From Siderastrea siderea (Eukaryota; Cnidaria; Anthozoa; Scleractinia; Rhizangiidae), in assembly GCA_964030785.1 (NCBI GenBank), contig OZ034968.1, forward strand, positions 22,165,186 to 22,229,185: a stretch of DNA of 64,000 nt, in the 5' to 3' direction. Below, piece after piece: positions 12,001-26,700 of this stretch. The position numbers were made by a program, and so were the translations under genes. Position 1 is the stretch's first letter; each line of letters opens with the position of its first letter. Under the pieces are notes generated by a model, which was not told where the DNA came from, searched no databases, and saw only the letters and a list, made by a program, of their open reading frames with translations.

Positions 12001-15000
12001 AATCTTCACCATTACTGTTTGACATCCTTGTTTAGAGATGGGTTGAACCAGTCAATTATTGTGAGTGGTGAGAGTGGTGCAGGAAAGACAGTCAGTGCCA
12101 AATATGCTATGAGGTACTTTGCGTCAGTGGGTGGGGCTTCAAGTGAGACCCAAGTCGAGAAGAAAGTCCTGGCTTCAAACCCTATTATGGAGGTACTGTA
12201 CACTATAATCAACTGTTTCCTTGACTTGAATACTGCATTTGTTAGCTCTGATTTTACACTGATGAGATCTCTAGAACTCAAGGTGGTACAAACTTAGCCA
12301 GAAATGGAGCTTGCTTGCAAGATACCCATGATACATGTATGAAAATTCCTTAAGGTATTACATACAGGTGAAAGTCCAAAAAATTATTTCCTTGTATTTT
12401 TTGTACTGTTCATAAAATATAAAGTTCTCACAACTCTCATTTGTTCTTTGATTAAACACATTTCAGGCCATCGGAAATGCAAAAACAATTCGGAATGACA
12501 ACAGTAGCCGATTTGGAAAATACCTGGAAATATCTTTTGACAAGAACCACCACATCACTGGAGCCCACATGAGAACATATTTACTGGAAAAATCCCGAGT
12601 TGTCTTTCAAGCGACAGATGAAAGAAACTATCACATTTTCTATCAGCTGTGCGCTGCTTGTGATATCCCAGAACTCAAAGATCTTAGACTTGGTAAGTTA
12701 GGATTACATCCTTGCACTGAAACACTTTTGGTGGTTGCTGAAATGTAAAAGGAAATTAATGGGTACTTGGCTGTGGAACGTTTAGTCACATCTGCCTGCT
12801 CATTGATACCTCACCTCTCCACCCCAGTTGCCAATCAGTGTCATATCCTCAAAATGGTAATCATATGTACGTTGGCATCATATCCTTTCAGACTGGGATA
12901 CATGATATGTGTGTTTAGTTCTTGACTTGAGAGCTTAAATAAGTACAATTATCCTATTGCTTTTCTTCTAAAAACAATGACCATTAAGCTGAATTTAGTA
13001 CTAATAAGCAAAGCAAGAAAGCAATGTTCTTCAACTTCATTTCAAACAGAGTAACAGAAGAAATCATTCAATACATGCTTTATTTGAGTTAGTTCTCAGT
13101 TAGTTCAATTTAAGCTGTCGGGTTAAGAAGTAAACATGGAGCTATGTTTTGACTATGTGATTAGCAGCCTGTGTGCCAAAGTGAAACTAAATTGGAACAA
13201 TTTGGATTTCAAGGCCAAATCATCATCTGATATGCCCCTTTTCCACCAAGGCCTTCAATTTCTATTCTGGGCACCTTATACGTAGAAACAACTCTGTTCA
13301 TTTAACTCTCTCCAGCACATCAGGACAACTTCTATTACCTCAACCAAGGCGAGTGCCCTTATGTTGATGACGTTGATGATGCTGAAGGGTTTGAGGAGAT
13401 GCGTGAAGCTATGGATCTTGTGGGAATCTTGGAAGATCAACAGCTGATGATATTCAGAATCTTAGCTGGGATTTTACATATTGGAAACATTGATATTCAG
13501 CCTTCTGGGGAAGAGGAGAGTGAAATTGATGTAAGGCAATTGATGCATAATTTGCATTTACTGTATTATTTTATAGCAGTGTGGATTTTTCCATTCCCCC
13601 CCCCCCCCCCCACCCACTTCTCCTATGGGGTTTGCTGGCCAACAATAATCCTGACAAGAATAAAGTTGAATCTTACTTATGTTAAGCTGCCATGCCCATC
13701 CTTCCTTCAGTGGCAAAGTTCTTCCCTTTTTTCTGACCATAAATTATAATTCCAATTTCATTTTCAGGACAGTGACATTCATCTTGCAATCGCAGCAGAC
13801 CTTTTGGGTGTTGATAGAAATCAATTTAAGAAATGGTTGTGTAATCGTAAGATTGTTACTGTGCAGGAAGTGTTAATCAAACCACTCAATGTTGATGAGG
13901 TAAGCATCTCTTGACCAAGTCTTCTAGTTTTGCCAGGGGACTCTTGAAATTCAGCTTTACCTCCCGGTCTCTTGGGCAATCACAATACATGTATATGGAT
14001 TGATGTTTACAAAAAGCCAAAAACAGAAAACAAAGAAAAAGAAGGAAAGAAAAAAAGAAGATTGAACACTTGTTTTCGTGGGCCAGTTAATTTCTCCTGA
14101 CTTTTTTCCTTTTTGTGGCTAGACGATTTCACTGTTGGGGTGCCAAGGTAGCCAGCTTTGGCATCTAGATATGGCCTCTGAGAGGTTACCATATGGTGTA
14201 TTAGGAAATTAGTTGGTTTTGCCAATTACGCTGTACATGTACACTGTAAGGACATTACTAGCCACCAGTCTCTCTCATTCTTATTGATTTGTAAAACAAA
14301 ATGATATCATATTCATTGTGACATGCAAGTTTCTCTTCAGGTTTTTCCCTAAAACTCCAGGTATTGTTTCTTCCAGTTTAATCTATAGCTACATTTAGTT
14401 CCTGTAGGTGTTAAGAGATCAGCTGTTTAAGTTAGAAAATACTAATGTGAACTACTGGAAGCCCAGAAATGTGTGTTTTTGGAAAGGGTTGAAACAGAAA
14501 TGATTCGATAGTACATTGTTTTTTTGACAGCAAATGTTACTCTATTATAGCACAGAGATGAGAGCTTTGTTGTTATTTTCTGTAGGCGAATTTTGGAAGA
14601 GAAGCAATCAGCAAGCATATTTATTCCCAGCTGTTCAAGTGGATTGTTCAGTGTATAAACAACTCCCTTAAAAGTAACATCAAACAGCACTCATTCCTAG
14701 GAATTCTGGACATTTATGGGTAAGTAAGAACTTCTAGCATGCATGTAGAGGGCAGGAGGGGGGAGGTAAAGGTTCATTCTTAGAGTGGTTTGACAAGGGA
14801 GAATACATGGAGTATATATCACGGTGGTAATAAATTGAAAGTCTCATTGTGATCGCTGATTGATCTGTTCAGATAAACCAATCATTTCTGATGATTGATT
14901 ATGGCATCAGCCAATTGGACCCGACACTAGGTTAGATATTGATCACCGTTTTGCCTCAGGAGATTAAAGAGAAAAACATTTTTTGAAGAATGTGGTGTTC

Positions 15001-18000
15001 TGCTGTGCATGTCAAGCAACTGTTGAACAAATGCATTTGTTGGTTACATGTATGTAAATGTTGTAGGTTAAAGTGAATTTCAGGTCAAAATGATTTCAAA
15101 CTAGTTTGAATTGAATTTCCTTTGTTTCAAAGTCACTATCACCAAACTAAAACAAAGGAAAATACAAATCAAACTAGTTTGAAATCATTTTGACCTGAAT
15201 TTCATTTTAAACTACAACATAGATGCCCCTTGCTAAAAATATTCATGTCTGATTTGGCTTATGTGGTTCAAATTAACAACCCACCCATCTGGTAGCTTTT
15301 ACTACACTTATAAATGGGTAGACATGTGCAAACCTGTGTTTTCTTTGTGCAATAACACAAGGTGATAAAGATTTACTAATCAAATGACTTTTTCAGGTTT
15401 GAAACTTTTGAAGTGAACAGTTTTGAGCAGTTCTGTATTAATTATGCAAATGAAAAGCTTCAACAACAGTTTACTCAGGTAATTCATTACATATTTACAT
15501 GACAAAGTGGCAATTTTGTAAATATGTACACAATAATAATTCACTACTAACAATAATAGCTTAAAATTTTCCTATTCTAGAAAGTGATCATTACATATAT
15601 AATTTTTTTTAATTCACTGATCATTCATGTTCCTGATTGTACTGTAAAAAATTTATTTTAATTTATTTTATTTTAAAAATGTTTTTTTTTCTATTAGAGC
15701 AGTTTTAATTAATTTTTAACATGAAAGAATTTGCAGGCAACAAGTTGTGTAATTCCATTTTCAGCATGTGTTCAAACTGGAGCAGGAGGAATATGTAAAG
15801 GAAGAGATAGAATGGTCATTCATCAACTTTTATGATAATCAACCATGTATTGACCTGATTGAGACCAAGCTGGGAATCCTTGATTTACTGGATGAAGAAT
15901 GCAAGGTTTGCACATACATGTCTGTAGTGTTTTTTTCACAACTGTCAAACCAATTTGTAATTGTTTGCATAATTACATGTATATATTTAATCGTGAATAG
16001 TTATTTGGCCAAAATACATGTATGAATTTAGCTTACAGCTATTCATAAGTCAGGCTCAGTGCTTAGCAGCATAGACCCTTGTCAAGTGGCAGCCATGTTG
16101 GGTAACCGGAGAATAAAAAGTTTGGTTTTCCACGTCTAAACTCGTTCTCAAGTTTTTCACTGCGAGGCATGGCGTGCAAAATGTTTTGTTTTTATGGTAA
16201 ATAGTAGCCGTGTGAAAAAGGTCTATGGCATGGCGTTGATGGCTTTTGACACAGAGAGCTGTTTTTTTCACTCAAAGGTCTTAAAAAGGATATTATGTAC
16301 ACGAACAAATACAATGTATATCTCCTTAGAACGATAGATTGCAACACTGAAAATCCAAGCCATTTGGATTTCCAATGTTGTAATCTCCTTAGGTTAGGGA
16401 TTTTTATTTAAGGTCAAATAATAAATTTTGTTCAACTTTTGAAAGTGTGTCTCACTCATTTCAGATGCCTAAGGGTGCCGACAGCTCATGGATTCAAAAG
16501 CTGTACAAGAACCACTTGAAGAAGCAGCATTTCAGCAAGCCACGCTTGTCCCAGACAGCATTTATTGTGCACCACTTTGCAGACGATGTGGAGTATGAAG
16601 TCACAGGTTTTGTAGAGAAAAACAGGGACACTGTTAATCAGGAACATTTGGCAATCCTGAAAGCCAGTGAGGTAAGATGATAATTTCAAATAGAGTCGGC
16701 CTTTCATCATTTAAATTACAAATGGAGGTGGCTATTCATTATTTAAATGTGCTGCTCCACTTTCTTCCCTACCAATGTAACATGACTCTTTCAGGTATCG
16801 CAAATCTACTGAAGACCTTCACTGCAGTCAAATGAGAAAAATAAGAAAAGTACTTTAAAGATAAGGGAATCATTTTCACTGTTTAAAGTGTGATACTTGA
16901 TCAGTGTTCTGCAGTTTTACTAAAATGTTTCGAACTTAAGGTTATTCCATTGAAAAAGAAGTTGTAATGAGAATTTGTTGAAACTTTGCACAGTTATTAA
17001 TTACACCTAGTAAATCGAAAAAATAAAATAAAAATAAATGGCATAAAAAAGAGGGGTTCACTGAGTTCGTTTTGGAGAAAACGACAACTCATTTCTCTCA
17101 AAAGCTCAGTTTTCATAGAAAACCTACCAAGTTTCGAACGCGCGCGCGCTCGTGCACGCGCTAATCACGCAAAAATTGATGCGCAGAAAGGATGCGCAAT
17201 ATAATTGAATGGAATCACCTTGACTAAAAAAGTTCTAAGTGTTTGAAAACGGGAAATGGACTTGGCACATTTTTGAAAAGTAACTTTCTTCAGGTTTGGA
17301 ACATACAAATAGCAAGGAAACTCGTTTATTTGAGAGAAATGAAAATGTATTTACACTCACCCGCTATTTGATATATCCTTGCTCATGTTTCGACTGCATT
17401 GTGAATAAATCTTACGAATTAAAGCGAAAAAACTGCCTCTGACGTTTGACCGCAGTGGACTGAAGACCTGTTCTAAATCTCTTAAAGCTCTTAAAAACTC
17501 TCTCACACCTCAGAACTCTCTCATGCTCTTGACTTGAGCAAACCTCACCGATCTTGGTACTACAGACATAATGTGATACATGTGCATGAATGTGTAGAAT
17601 TCTAGAGTGATGTGTTACTGTGTCACACGTATCTGCTTGAATCGTTTTGTTGCTGCTGTCGAAAGTCTGCATGCCTGGCTCCTTGATTGCCCTGTTGAGT
17701 CAAATGCGGCTTATCAAGTGTGAGATCCAAGTGAATCAATTGCTCGCTGTTCTGTGCATTATGATGAATGGGACAGTCTATCTTCGGGGACATTAGCGTT
17801 GCATTTCCACCCAGGTTGACAAAATGTTAGTCAGTGTCTCCTACAACAGATGTTCCCAGGATTACTTTCACTTGTACAGCCACCGTAGGCAGACTTCCGA
17901 GAATGCTGGATTCAAACCATGTACCACAGAAATCAATGTATTGCACATTAAAGTGGTTGTGAAGTGCACAGGCCTCTTAGGACTAAAACGCAATTTTAAG

Positions 18001-20788
18001 GCTAAAGCTACTTTTTAAAGATATCAAAGTTAGAAACTGTGAAACGTATGTGGATCATTAACAAATTAATCTGGATTTGCTTTTCTGCATCATTAAAATG
18101 CATGATGAAAATAATGATGTATTAATTTAACTGACATTCAGTACACAGTGAACAAATTCATAATTAAATTCCTCTTATTAACAGAATTATTACGGCACCT
18201 TTATTATATGGCCGTGTCTCACAAGGACTGGGAACTACCCAATTCACGAATTTGATTGGCTGAAATCGATATTGACCGCGGTCTAGATTTTCCCATCTAG
18301 ACCGGCATCTAGACCGGTTACATTTTGCGGTGACAAAGGTGCAAACTAAACTACAAAAATACTGACTATTTCCTTCTAAAAATACTAAAATGAAGCGCCA
18401 ACAAGCCTGACGAGAAAGAAGGTAGAGGACGAGCAAACTTTGGCAGATTTAAGTTCAGCTCATCGACTTTTGCAAGCAAAATGTCAGCTAGTACGAACCA
18501 TTTACATTAAGCGAATTAAAGTTTTCTTGTTTGGCCATATAATAAACATCTTATTAACCGAGCTTAGTCGGTCTGTATGGGAGAAACTTGACCTCGGTCG
18601 TGTGTACAGACCTCACTGCGTTCGGTCTGTATTCACGACCTCGGTCAAGATTCTCCCATACAGACCTCCTGCTCGGTTAATAAGAGGTAATTATAAAATG
18701 ACTAAAGTGAAAACTAGAACCATCCCTATAGGACGTCTCTTGTGTAACTGTAAGTTAACACCATTTACAACAGACATTTCATTTCTAAAACGTCAGTTCG
18801 AGACCCAAATCCTTAACTCTAGTAACATGCAAGTAAGTTTAATCGTTAAGGTTATAAAGCTTAATCTAAAACATGTGTTTCTAAACCTTATTTGTTCCTT
18901 GCACAGTATGAGCTGGTGGCACAAGTAATAGAGTGCACACATTCAGTAAGTAAGGGTTTGTAAGTTGAAGCGGTGGGTTAGATCTTTAAGTATAATGGTA
19001 CATAAATGACAGACACTTTCGATCTCATCAAGCAGTAGACACACCAAGACTGAGGATTTCTGTGTTCTCAATAGCACGAATTGTGAAATATGATTAAAAT
19101 ACGCGTGACACTGGCCTTTTAAACATAGGATACTTAGCTTAAGGTTAATAAATTTATTTACTTTTTTTAGCGAAGACGTCGTTAATATAAGATTGACGTA
19201 TAACCATAAACGTTTTGAACTTTTTTGAAGTATTAAATCATTATAAATTCTTTTTGTTCTCATTTTGACCTTCTGTGTCTTCTGTCAAACTATAGACATG
19301 AAGCTTAATAAATTTCGAATAAAAATGCTTTTAACAAGGAGAAAAACACTAGTTTCAGTTAACGGTGGTTTTTAATTAACTAAAGTCCCCCACAAGTAAA
19401 GTTAGGGCCTGATTGTAGACTTGTAATCTTGCAGTATGAGATGGTTGGAGACCTGTTTACTGATAACGAAGCTCATCTGATGCCTCGCAAGAGATCAACC
19501 TCCAGAGCTGGCAGAAATGTAGCTAAAGCCAAGAGAAGCGTAGGCTCTGAGGTTCGTACTCTAGCTGGAATTCTTGTTGTTACGGTTCATCAGCGTAAAT
19601 TATTTGATTTTTTTTTGTCTTTGCATTGTACAAGCTAAGAGCAACATGCGCATTATTCAAAGTCTATTTTAGTTATTCATATTCAACACCGTGGTAATGG
19701 CGTGCTTCTGAATGTTGATGGCACGCGTATAAATATTATTGAAAGGTTTCAAAACAGCACAGTTCTCTGCTTGGAACAATTGTACGAGCTAAATAATTCG
19801 GAGATCCATGTTCAGGTCCATATATACGCTCAGTGAACGCAAGGTTGAAAGTGTCCTCTTTGAGTGACCTTTTTACAGCCGGCGTTAGCTAACTCCAGTG
19901 TGCAGGTACGTTGGTGTTCAACTTATTGGTTTCTCTGCTTTGTAGTTTCGTGAATCTCTTTCAAAGCTGATGGCCACTCTAAACAGCACCGTACCTCACT
20001 ACATTCGCTGCATCAAGCCAAACGACCGCAAAGCAGCATTTATGTTCAACCCACAGAGGACCATCCAGCAGCTACGCGCATGCGGAGTACTGGAAACTGT
20101 TCGAATCAGCGCCGCAGGGTACCCCTCTAGGTGGACCTATCCAGAGTTCTTTAACCGTTACCGCATGCTGCTTAAGTTTGAGGCAATTAACAGAAAAAAG
20201 CCTTACGCTACGATAGCGCTCATATTAAAAACATTCATTAAGGTAAGAAGTTGGCCTAAGGCTACTGTAAACCTTCAGTCGCGCTAGTGATGATGATCCG
20301 ACGTCTCCTTACAATACTTAGGTTTTCAAACGTGCAGGCCAAGTCAATCATCACTAAATAGAAAATCCCTTGGATGTTAAAACGAGGGTTATCCAATACA
20401 ACCGACCTGAATCGAGTCGTTCAGATGGCGTTCGATCCGACTTACCGGAAGTCAGTTCATGATATAGTTAGACGTAGGATAGCAGTTAGGTTCAAGTCCT
20501 TTCTGTGTTGATGGCGAATCGACTCACCGGAAGTCACTTCGCGCGAGGGTGGTGGAGTCTTCATCTTTGGTCAGAGTTGTTAAACGTACTTCTTAGAGAT
20601 AACCTTTGCTGTGAGGTTTCCCAGTTTGATTTTTGAAGAGTGTAACGTCAGTTGACAACTACAGTTTAGGCGTTGTATTCACAGTTATTTTGTTTGTGTT
20701 AGAAGGTTCTGAAGTTTTTCCTACTTTTGTTTAGGACCCTGACAAATTTCAAATGGGGAAAACCAAGATCTTCTTTCGTGCTGGTCAG
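9023..20788 (+). CDS. Myosin V motor domain, exons 1-16
   Basis: Exons: 9023-9049, 9140-9247, 9374-9488, 9745-9801, 11359-11503, 12036-12192, 12467-12692, 13316-13530, 13768-13899, 14586-14719, 15397-15478, 15765-15905, 16465-16671, 19435-19551, 19946-20242, 20735-20788. Visible motor signatures are the P-loop GESGAGKT (162-169), switch [10 protein letters not shown] (213-221), switch II DIYGFE (436-441), the actin-binding RCIKPND segment in exon 15, and the SH1 region GVLETVRIS. The TEDS-rule position, 16 residues before EAISK, is Glu384, as in other class V myosins; this implies no heavy-chain phosphorylation is needed for activity. Exon 14 encodes a Lys/Arg-rich surface loop 2, which in class V myosins promotes processive actin binding. 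Its sequence (residues 583-621) is the least conserved part of the head. Confidence 0.96.
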
Positions 20789-23700
20789 GTAATGCTTGTT
20801 CTTAAGTGTTTACCATTTACAAAGATCTGGAATTTTTGGTTGGACTGTAAATGGTGAGGTTATTTTGGTTCGCCCGACCGGAAAATTTCCAGAGTAAACG
20901 GAACGTCTTTCAAGAGAGGTACTCCAAAATTCCCAACCAGAGTATCCGAAGAGAAAATTGTGTCCAGGCCCTGCAGCAACAGTCAAACTAGTTCTGCAAA
21001 TTAGAGTGAATCGCACAAATGGTACACGACAATCTCCAAAGGAATTTCCGATTCGGGAGATTTTTCTTACCATTTGCATAAACCTTAGACCAACCGGTTT
21101 CCCACTGTAAATGGTAAGCAACCTTCGCCTGAGAGTTTCGTTTTTAACTTTAATTTTTAACTAGGTTATTGCTAGTGGCAGCGCGAAGTGCAAAGAACTT
21201 GAGCCTGAGCTGCTTTCTAGGAATGACGTCATCCTCAAAATGTGATTGGACAGTAGATCTTATGAACGTGTACGAATTAATAGAAGGTGGTCTCATTAAT
21301 TTTGCGTTCTTCGTGTGGTAAAGTAAAGCATCATTCAACATTGTTGAATACACTTTTGTTATGAAAGTTGGAATATTCAAAATGTTGCGAGCGTAGGACA
21401 AAAAATCTGTGTCCCGTACGGGAATCATTAACTCCTTGCAACTTTCTTATCGGCTGATTTCGGTTGACTTTGTTTTTATTCCAGGTCGCCTATCTCGAGA
21501 AATTAAGAGCAGACAAGCTTCGTGACAGTTGTGTTATGATCCAGAAGAACTTCCGGTGTTGGAGAGAACACCGCCTCTACCTGAAGATGAGACGATCTGC
21601 GATCCTCGTTCAGGCCTGGATACGAGGATATCTTGCAAGAAGGTGTGTATTTTCTTGATATGTTTGGTTTAAAAAAGTTATTAAGTGAATATCTATCTAT
21701 CTTGTTGGTTTTGTTGTTTGAATTTAATTTTAATGAAGTATTGCCTTGTTCTGTGAAGAAACATTTTGAAATGCTTCAAAGTTGTGGTCGTGGGTTTACT
21801 TTGGTAATCGCAACAATCCGTCTCTCCTCTTTGTAATTGATGTTTTCTGCAACAATTTTGACTCGATTCCAGGCCTCTACTTTGTTTTTAAAGTGGCGAA
21901 TTGAAAGCCCCTTAGCCTGCCTGGGGATGCCTCCTATTTCCTTTGCTTCAAAGAGAAAGAGGGGAGGTCTGCAAGCAGGCTTAAACCCCCTATATCACTG
22001 ACTATAAATTAGAATTCAGTGGACGTTGATTATTTTACGAATTCGTGGAAAGACAGACACCGGCTGGATTTCGTTTTGGATTAGTAAGTCACTTATTAAA
22101 CAGCTGCCGTATTTTTGATAATTTAAAAATGGACGAGTAACCAGGGTAAGACATAATAAGGTTTTGAGCGTCCTCTGGTTAAAAAATTTAAAAGTTTACA
22201 AGCTTTCGATTGCCAGTCTGCAATCTTTGACAAGTGATGAATAAAATGCGCGAACATTAAAATATATACTACAAAAAAGTGTGAGAAAGAGAAATTATAA
22301 TAAAAACAATAAAAATACTTTAGTGGGAATAAAATGCTAATAAGAAGATCATAATAAAATTGAGTATTGTCTAGGTAACTGTTTCGCATTATTGTCTGCG
22401 TTGCTTGTAATTGCTGTGTGCCAGGATTCCAGTGTTTTTCTAACGCGGAAATTTCCCTTATCGATTACATGAACACTTCTAAAGTCAATGGAGTGGTCGT
22501 TCAACCATGCGTGTGTTGCCATGTTGGAACCTTTTTTAACGGCTTTTGTGTTTCTAGTATGTTCCTTCACTCTTGTTTTTAAGCACCTTTCAGTTTCTCC
22601 AATATAACTCCACGGACAGTCGGCACATGGAATCTTGTAAACAACATTTGTTTGTTGATCAACAGGTGGTTTTTATTTGGGGGAAACAAATTCCTGTTGT
22701 AGGGTCTTGAGGGGTCTGCTTGTGGTTGGGATTCCATTATTTCTGAGTAGTCTTGTGAGTGGCTCGGTTAGACCTTTGATGTATGGTAAAACTGCGAAAC
22801 CACGATCTGAGTTTGGGTCGGCCCATTTAAAGAACATTCCGACTAACTCTTCTGGGGATGGTGTAGTTTCAGGAGGTGGTTTCTTCTTAAGGGTGTTTGA
22901 TATGAAAGACTGGGGGTAGCCATTTGATTCCAGGGCATTTGTGACGTAAATCAATTCTTTTGATGTACCCGCAGAGGTGCTCGGGAGGTTAGAAGCACGA
23001 TTCAGAAGAGTGGAGGCAGTACTTATTTTGTGTTTCTTCTCGGGGTGTGAATAAAAATCCAAGTACCTGTCCGTATGAGTAGATTTTCGGTAAACATCAA
23101 TAGTGACTACACCATCCTTTCTGGATACCAGGGTGTCCAAGAAGGATATCTGTCCATTGTTCTCCGTTTCAATAGTGAAAGAAATCTTCGGGTCGATCGA
23201 GCTAAGGGTGTCATGGAAGGTTGAGACGGAGTGTTTCTTAATAATGACGAAGCTGTCATCAACATAGCGTTTCCAAACTTTTGGAGGAGTTGCGGAGGCA
23301 GTGATAGCTGATTCTTCAATTATTTCCATGCAGAGATTTGCAACGACGGGGCTGACAGGACTACCCATCGCACAACCGTGTATCACAAAAGCCTTTAAAA
23401 AAGGTTCCCACATTGCAACACACGCATGGTTGAACGACCACTCCATTGACTTTAAAAGTGTTCATGTAATTGATAAGGGAAATTTCCGCGTTAGAAAAAC
23501 ACTGGAATCCTGGCACACAGCAATTACAAGTGACGCAGACAATAATGCGAAACAATTACCTAGACAATACTCAATTTCATTATGATCTTCTTATTAGCAT
23601 TTTATTCCCACTAAAGTATTTTTATTGTTTTTATTATAATTTCTCTTTCTCACACTTTTTTGTAGTATATATTTTAATGTTCGCGTTTTTTATTCATCAC

Positions 23701-26700
23701 TTGTCAAAGATTGCTGACTGGCAATCGAAAGCTTGTAAACTTTTAAATTTTTTAACCAGAGAACGCTCAAAATCTTATTTTTGATAATGTTTGTTTAATT
23801 TCCAGACTTGCCCAGGATCTGCGCGAAAAGAGAGCTGCAATCACCATCCAGCGATATTACCGTGGACATGTCTGCCGAAGACAGTTCGTATCCATTCGGA
23901 AAGCCGTTGTCAAAATCCAGTGCTTCACTCGTGGAATGTTCGCCAGACGACTCCGAATGCGCCTGCTGTATTTGGCCAAAGCAAAGATTATCCAGCGCTG
24001 CTGGCGGAGGTACAAAGCAAGGAAGAGATACAGGAATTACAAGAAGACCATCATTTATCTGCAGTCATGTGTCCGCAGGATGATCGCCAGACGAGAACTA
24101 AAGGAGCTTAAGGTAGCTTCATTACACTGTTCACTACGCATTCAGCATTGAATCGTAAAGAAAATAAATTACTTTATCCAAACCAATTGCTCATATTCCA
24201 TGTTTCTTTTGTTCAGATCGAAGCACGCTCTGTAGAACATTACAAGAAGTTGAACGTTGGAATGGAGAACAAAATCATTCATTTACAACAGCGTCTCGAT
24301 GAACAGGTATTTCTGGTGAAATGGCAGGGTCGCAAAAGGGTCTGTTTTCTCAGCTGCTGTTTGGGAATCTGTAACCGATCGTTTGCATAACTAATGGCAA
24401 GATTACGTAAGCGTACATTAAATTGGTTAAAATAAGCGGAGCATTAATTTGCTGTTTTTTCATACCGTTTCAAATCAGGTCTCATTTGAGGTTATTACTT
24501 CTGTCTTTCAAGCCCTGATCAAACGGAGGTGCAAGTTGTAATTGCCAACTTGCGTTCACAGAATTGCGATGGGTCGCTATCTCAGTAAAGTCTTGCGCGC
24601 TCGCCCATGCCAAAGAAAGCAATACTGAGACCAACTTGAGATGACCTGTGTTGGGTGGCCAAACGACCAGAAACTGTGCAAATTTGTGTTTGTGTTTGAG
24701 CTTGATCAGACTAAACCCAAGGCATCACGAGCACACGCAATTAGTGGCGAAACGGAGTCACAAGTCGATGGAAATTTCCGTTACATTTACTTGCCACTCC
24801 GTTTGGCTAGTTGCTCAACGTTTGTGTTTGTGTTTGTGTTTGTGTTTGAGTTTGATCAGACTAAACCCACGGTATCACGAGCACACGCAATTAGTGGCGA
24901 AACGGAGTCACAAGTCGACGGAAATTTCCGTTACATTTACTTGCCACTCCGTTTGGCTAGTTGCTCAGTGATTTAGACTGCGTGTAGTCTCTATATTTGG
25001 CGGTGACGATTGTGGGGCGGGCGAAATACACACGCGCGCGCGAAATTTCGAGAAGACGCGACGCGAGGGGAGCGCCGAAAATTTTTGGCGCTTCCCTCGC
25101 GTCGCGTCTCCTCGAAATTTTCGGCGCTTCCCTCGCGTCGCGTCTCCGCGAAATTTCGCGCGCGCGCGTGTATTTTGCCCGCCCCACAATCGCCATCGCC
25201 AAAATTAAAGACTACTCGCAATCTAGGCGCGATTCCAAGAGAAGAATCCTAGGAACAGGATTCAGGACTCACTGATCTCTATTGCTAACTACAGGTCAAA
25301 GAAAAAGAACAAGCTCAAGCTGCAGTGAGAGAACTTGAGAGCACGCGCAAAGAGCTGGATGAAGCCAAACAATGGAAGGGCCACTTTGAATCCACACAGG
25401 CCAAGATGCTGGAGTTAGAACTGGTCATAAAAGAACTCAGAGAGGAACTGAATGCGGCTATTACGGAGAAAGATGAGACTAAAGAACAGGCTAAGAATGA
25501 AAAGGATGAATTAGAGGAGGTTAGATTCTTTCACTTTCCGCACTTCTTCATCCTAAGCTCGATCCCTACCCTTCTCAAATATATTGTCGAATAATACATT
25601 TTTGTTTGCTGGCAGATAAACAAGAAACTAAAAGAGGAATTAGCGAAACTAAAAGACGAGCTTGCAGAAGCAAAGGCGGTGACAGAAAGGGAGGTTTCTC
25701 TTAGAGACGGTGAGTACTCAGTTACGTATAACTAAACTTTCGGCCTGAGAGAAGTGCCCCAAATTCCATTTTCAATATTTTTGAAAGGAAAGTCCTGCAT
25801 TTCGTTTGAGTGATTTCATCCACATAGTGAAAAGTTAGGACCAGCCTTATACAACTTGAGAAACATCATTACAAGAAATGCACTGTTTAGAAGCTTTGGT
25901 TTTCTTGGAGACATAACATTTTAGCTTTTCCTCTGGGACTGAGAACTTCGCACCTGTGTACAAGATTTGTCGGCCCTGTGATTCCTATTGTCAAGCCTTT
26001 ATGCCATGGAATATGTTCTAACTTCTGAGTTCCTGAACGAAATGCTTCAGTGCAAACTTCTCAGCAGTGTTTTCCAGTAGTCTTGAGGTATTTTCAAAAT
26101 GAACTTTGATCATGAGTTGTCTATATTTTTTTTTCGTATTTTCAATTTACGACCTTGGAGAAAAGGGTTATTAACGTTACGCACGGTTTGGCTATGAGAG
26201 TGAAGGATTTTATATTGAAGAACGTACTTTTGTTTTACTTCAGAGATTATCACCCAGAGTCTTGAAGCCCAAAGGCAGCAGTTATTGGCTGAATTTGAAG
26301 CTGAACGGACCAATCACCAGCGAGTATTACGTGACTATGATCGGCTGGAGCAGCGCTATCAAAACCTTCAAGACGAACTAGAGATTGAGAAACTGAGTCC
26401 ACTACCTCACAAAGGCTTTGAAGAGGCTCCGAGGAGATTTGAGGGATTGATCAGTGCAAGCAGTTCAGGTTTGTTCAAAACATTGTTAGTGTTTATTGTA
26501 GCAAGTACTGTTGAATCTCCATAAGCAACAAACACTGTGATACGTCAAAACATTTCTGGTCATCAGTGACTGAGTGGTTAAATGAGGTTGGTTTTGATGT
26601 TAGGTATCTGAGCACTTTTGACATAACGTTTGGTCTCACTAGCAAAGATAGTCTGTTTTTAAATCATGTAATTATTCTCGGTAAATATATATTTTACCAA

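Noticed and set aside
18905..18930. A second copy of the start of myosin exon 14 (ACAG|TATGAGCTGGTGG resembling GCAG|TATGAGATGGTTGG), possibly a mutually exclusive exon
   Set aside because: Similarity ends after about 14 bases, the frame soon reaches TAA, and no donor gives a usable product in phase.
23390..23784. Plus-strand ORFs after 23390 as a separate gene
   Set aside because: They are the inverted copy of the Penelope-like endonuclease C-terminus and 3' region.
24965..25275. Overlapping Arg/Ala-rich ORFs on both strands
   Set aside because: They are translations of a GC-rich fold-back; strand symmetry explains the open frames.
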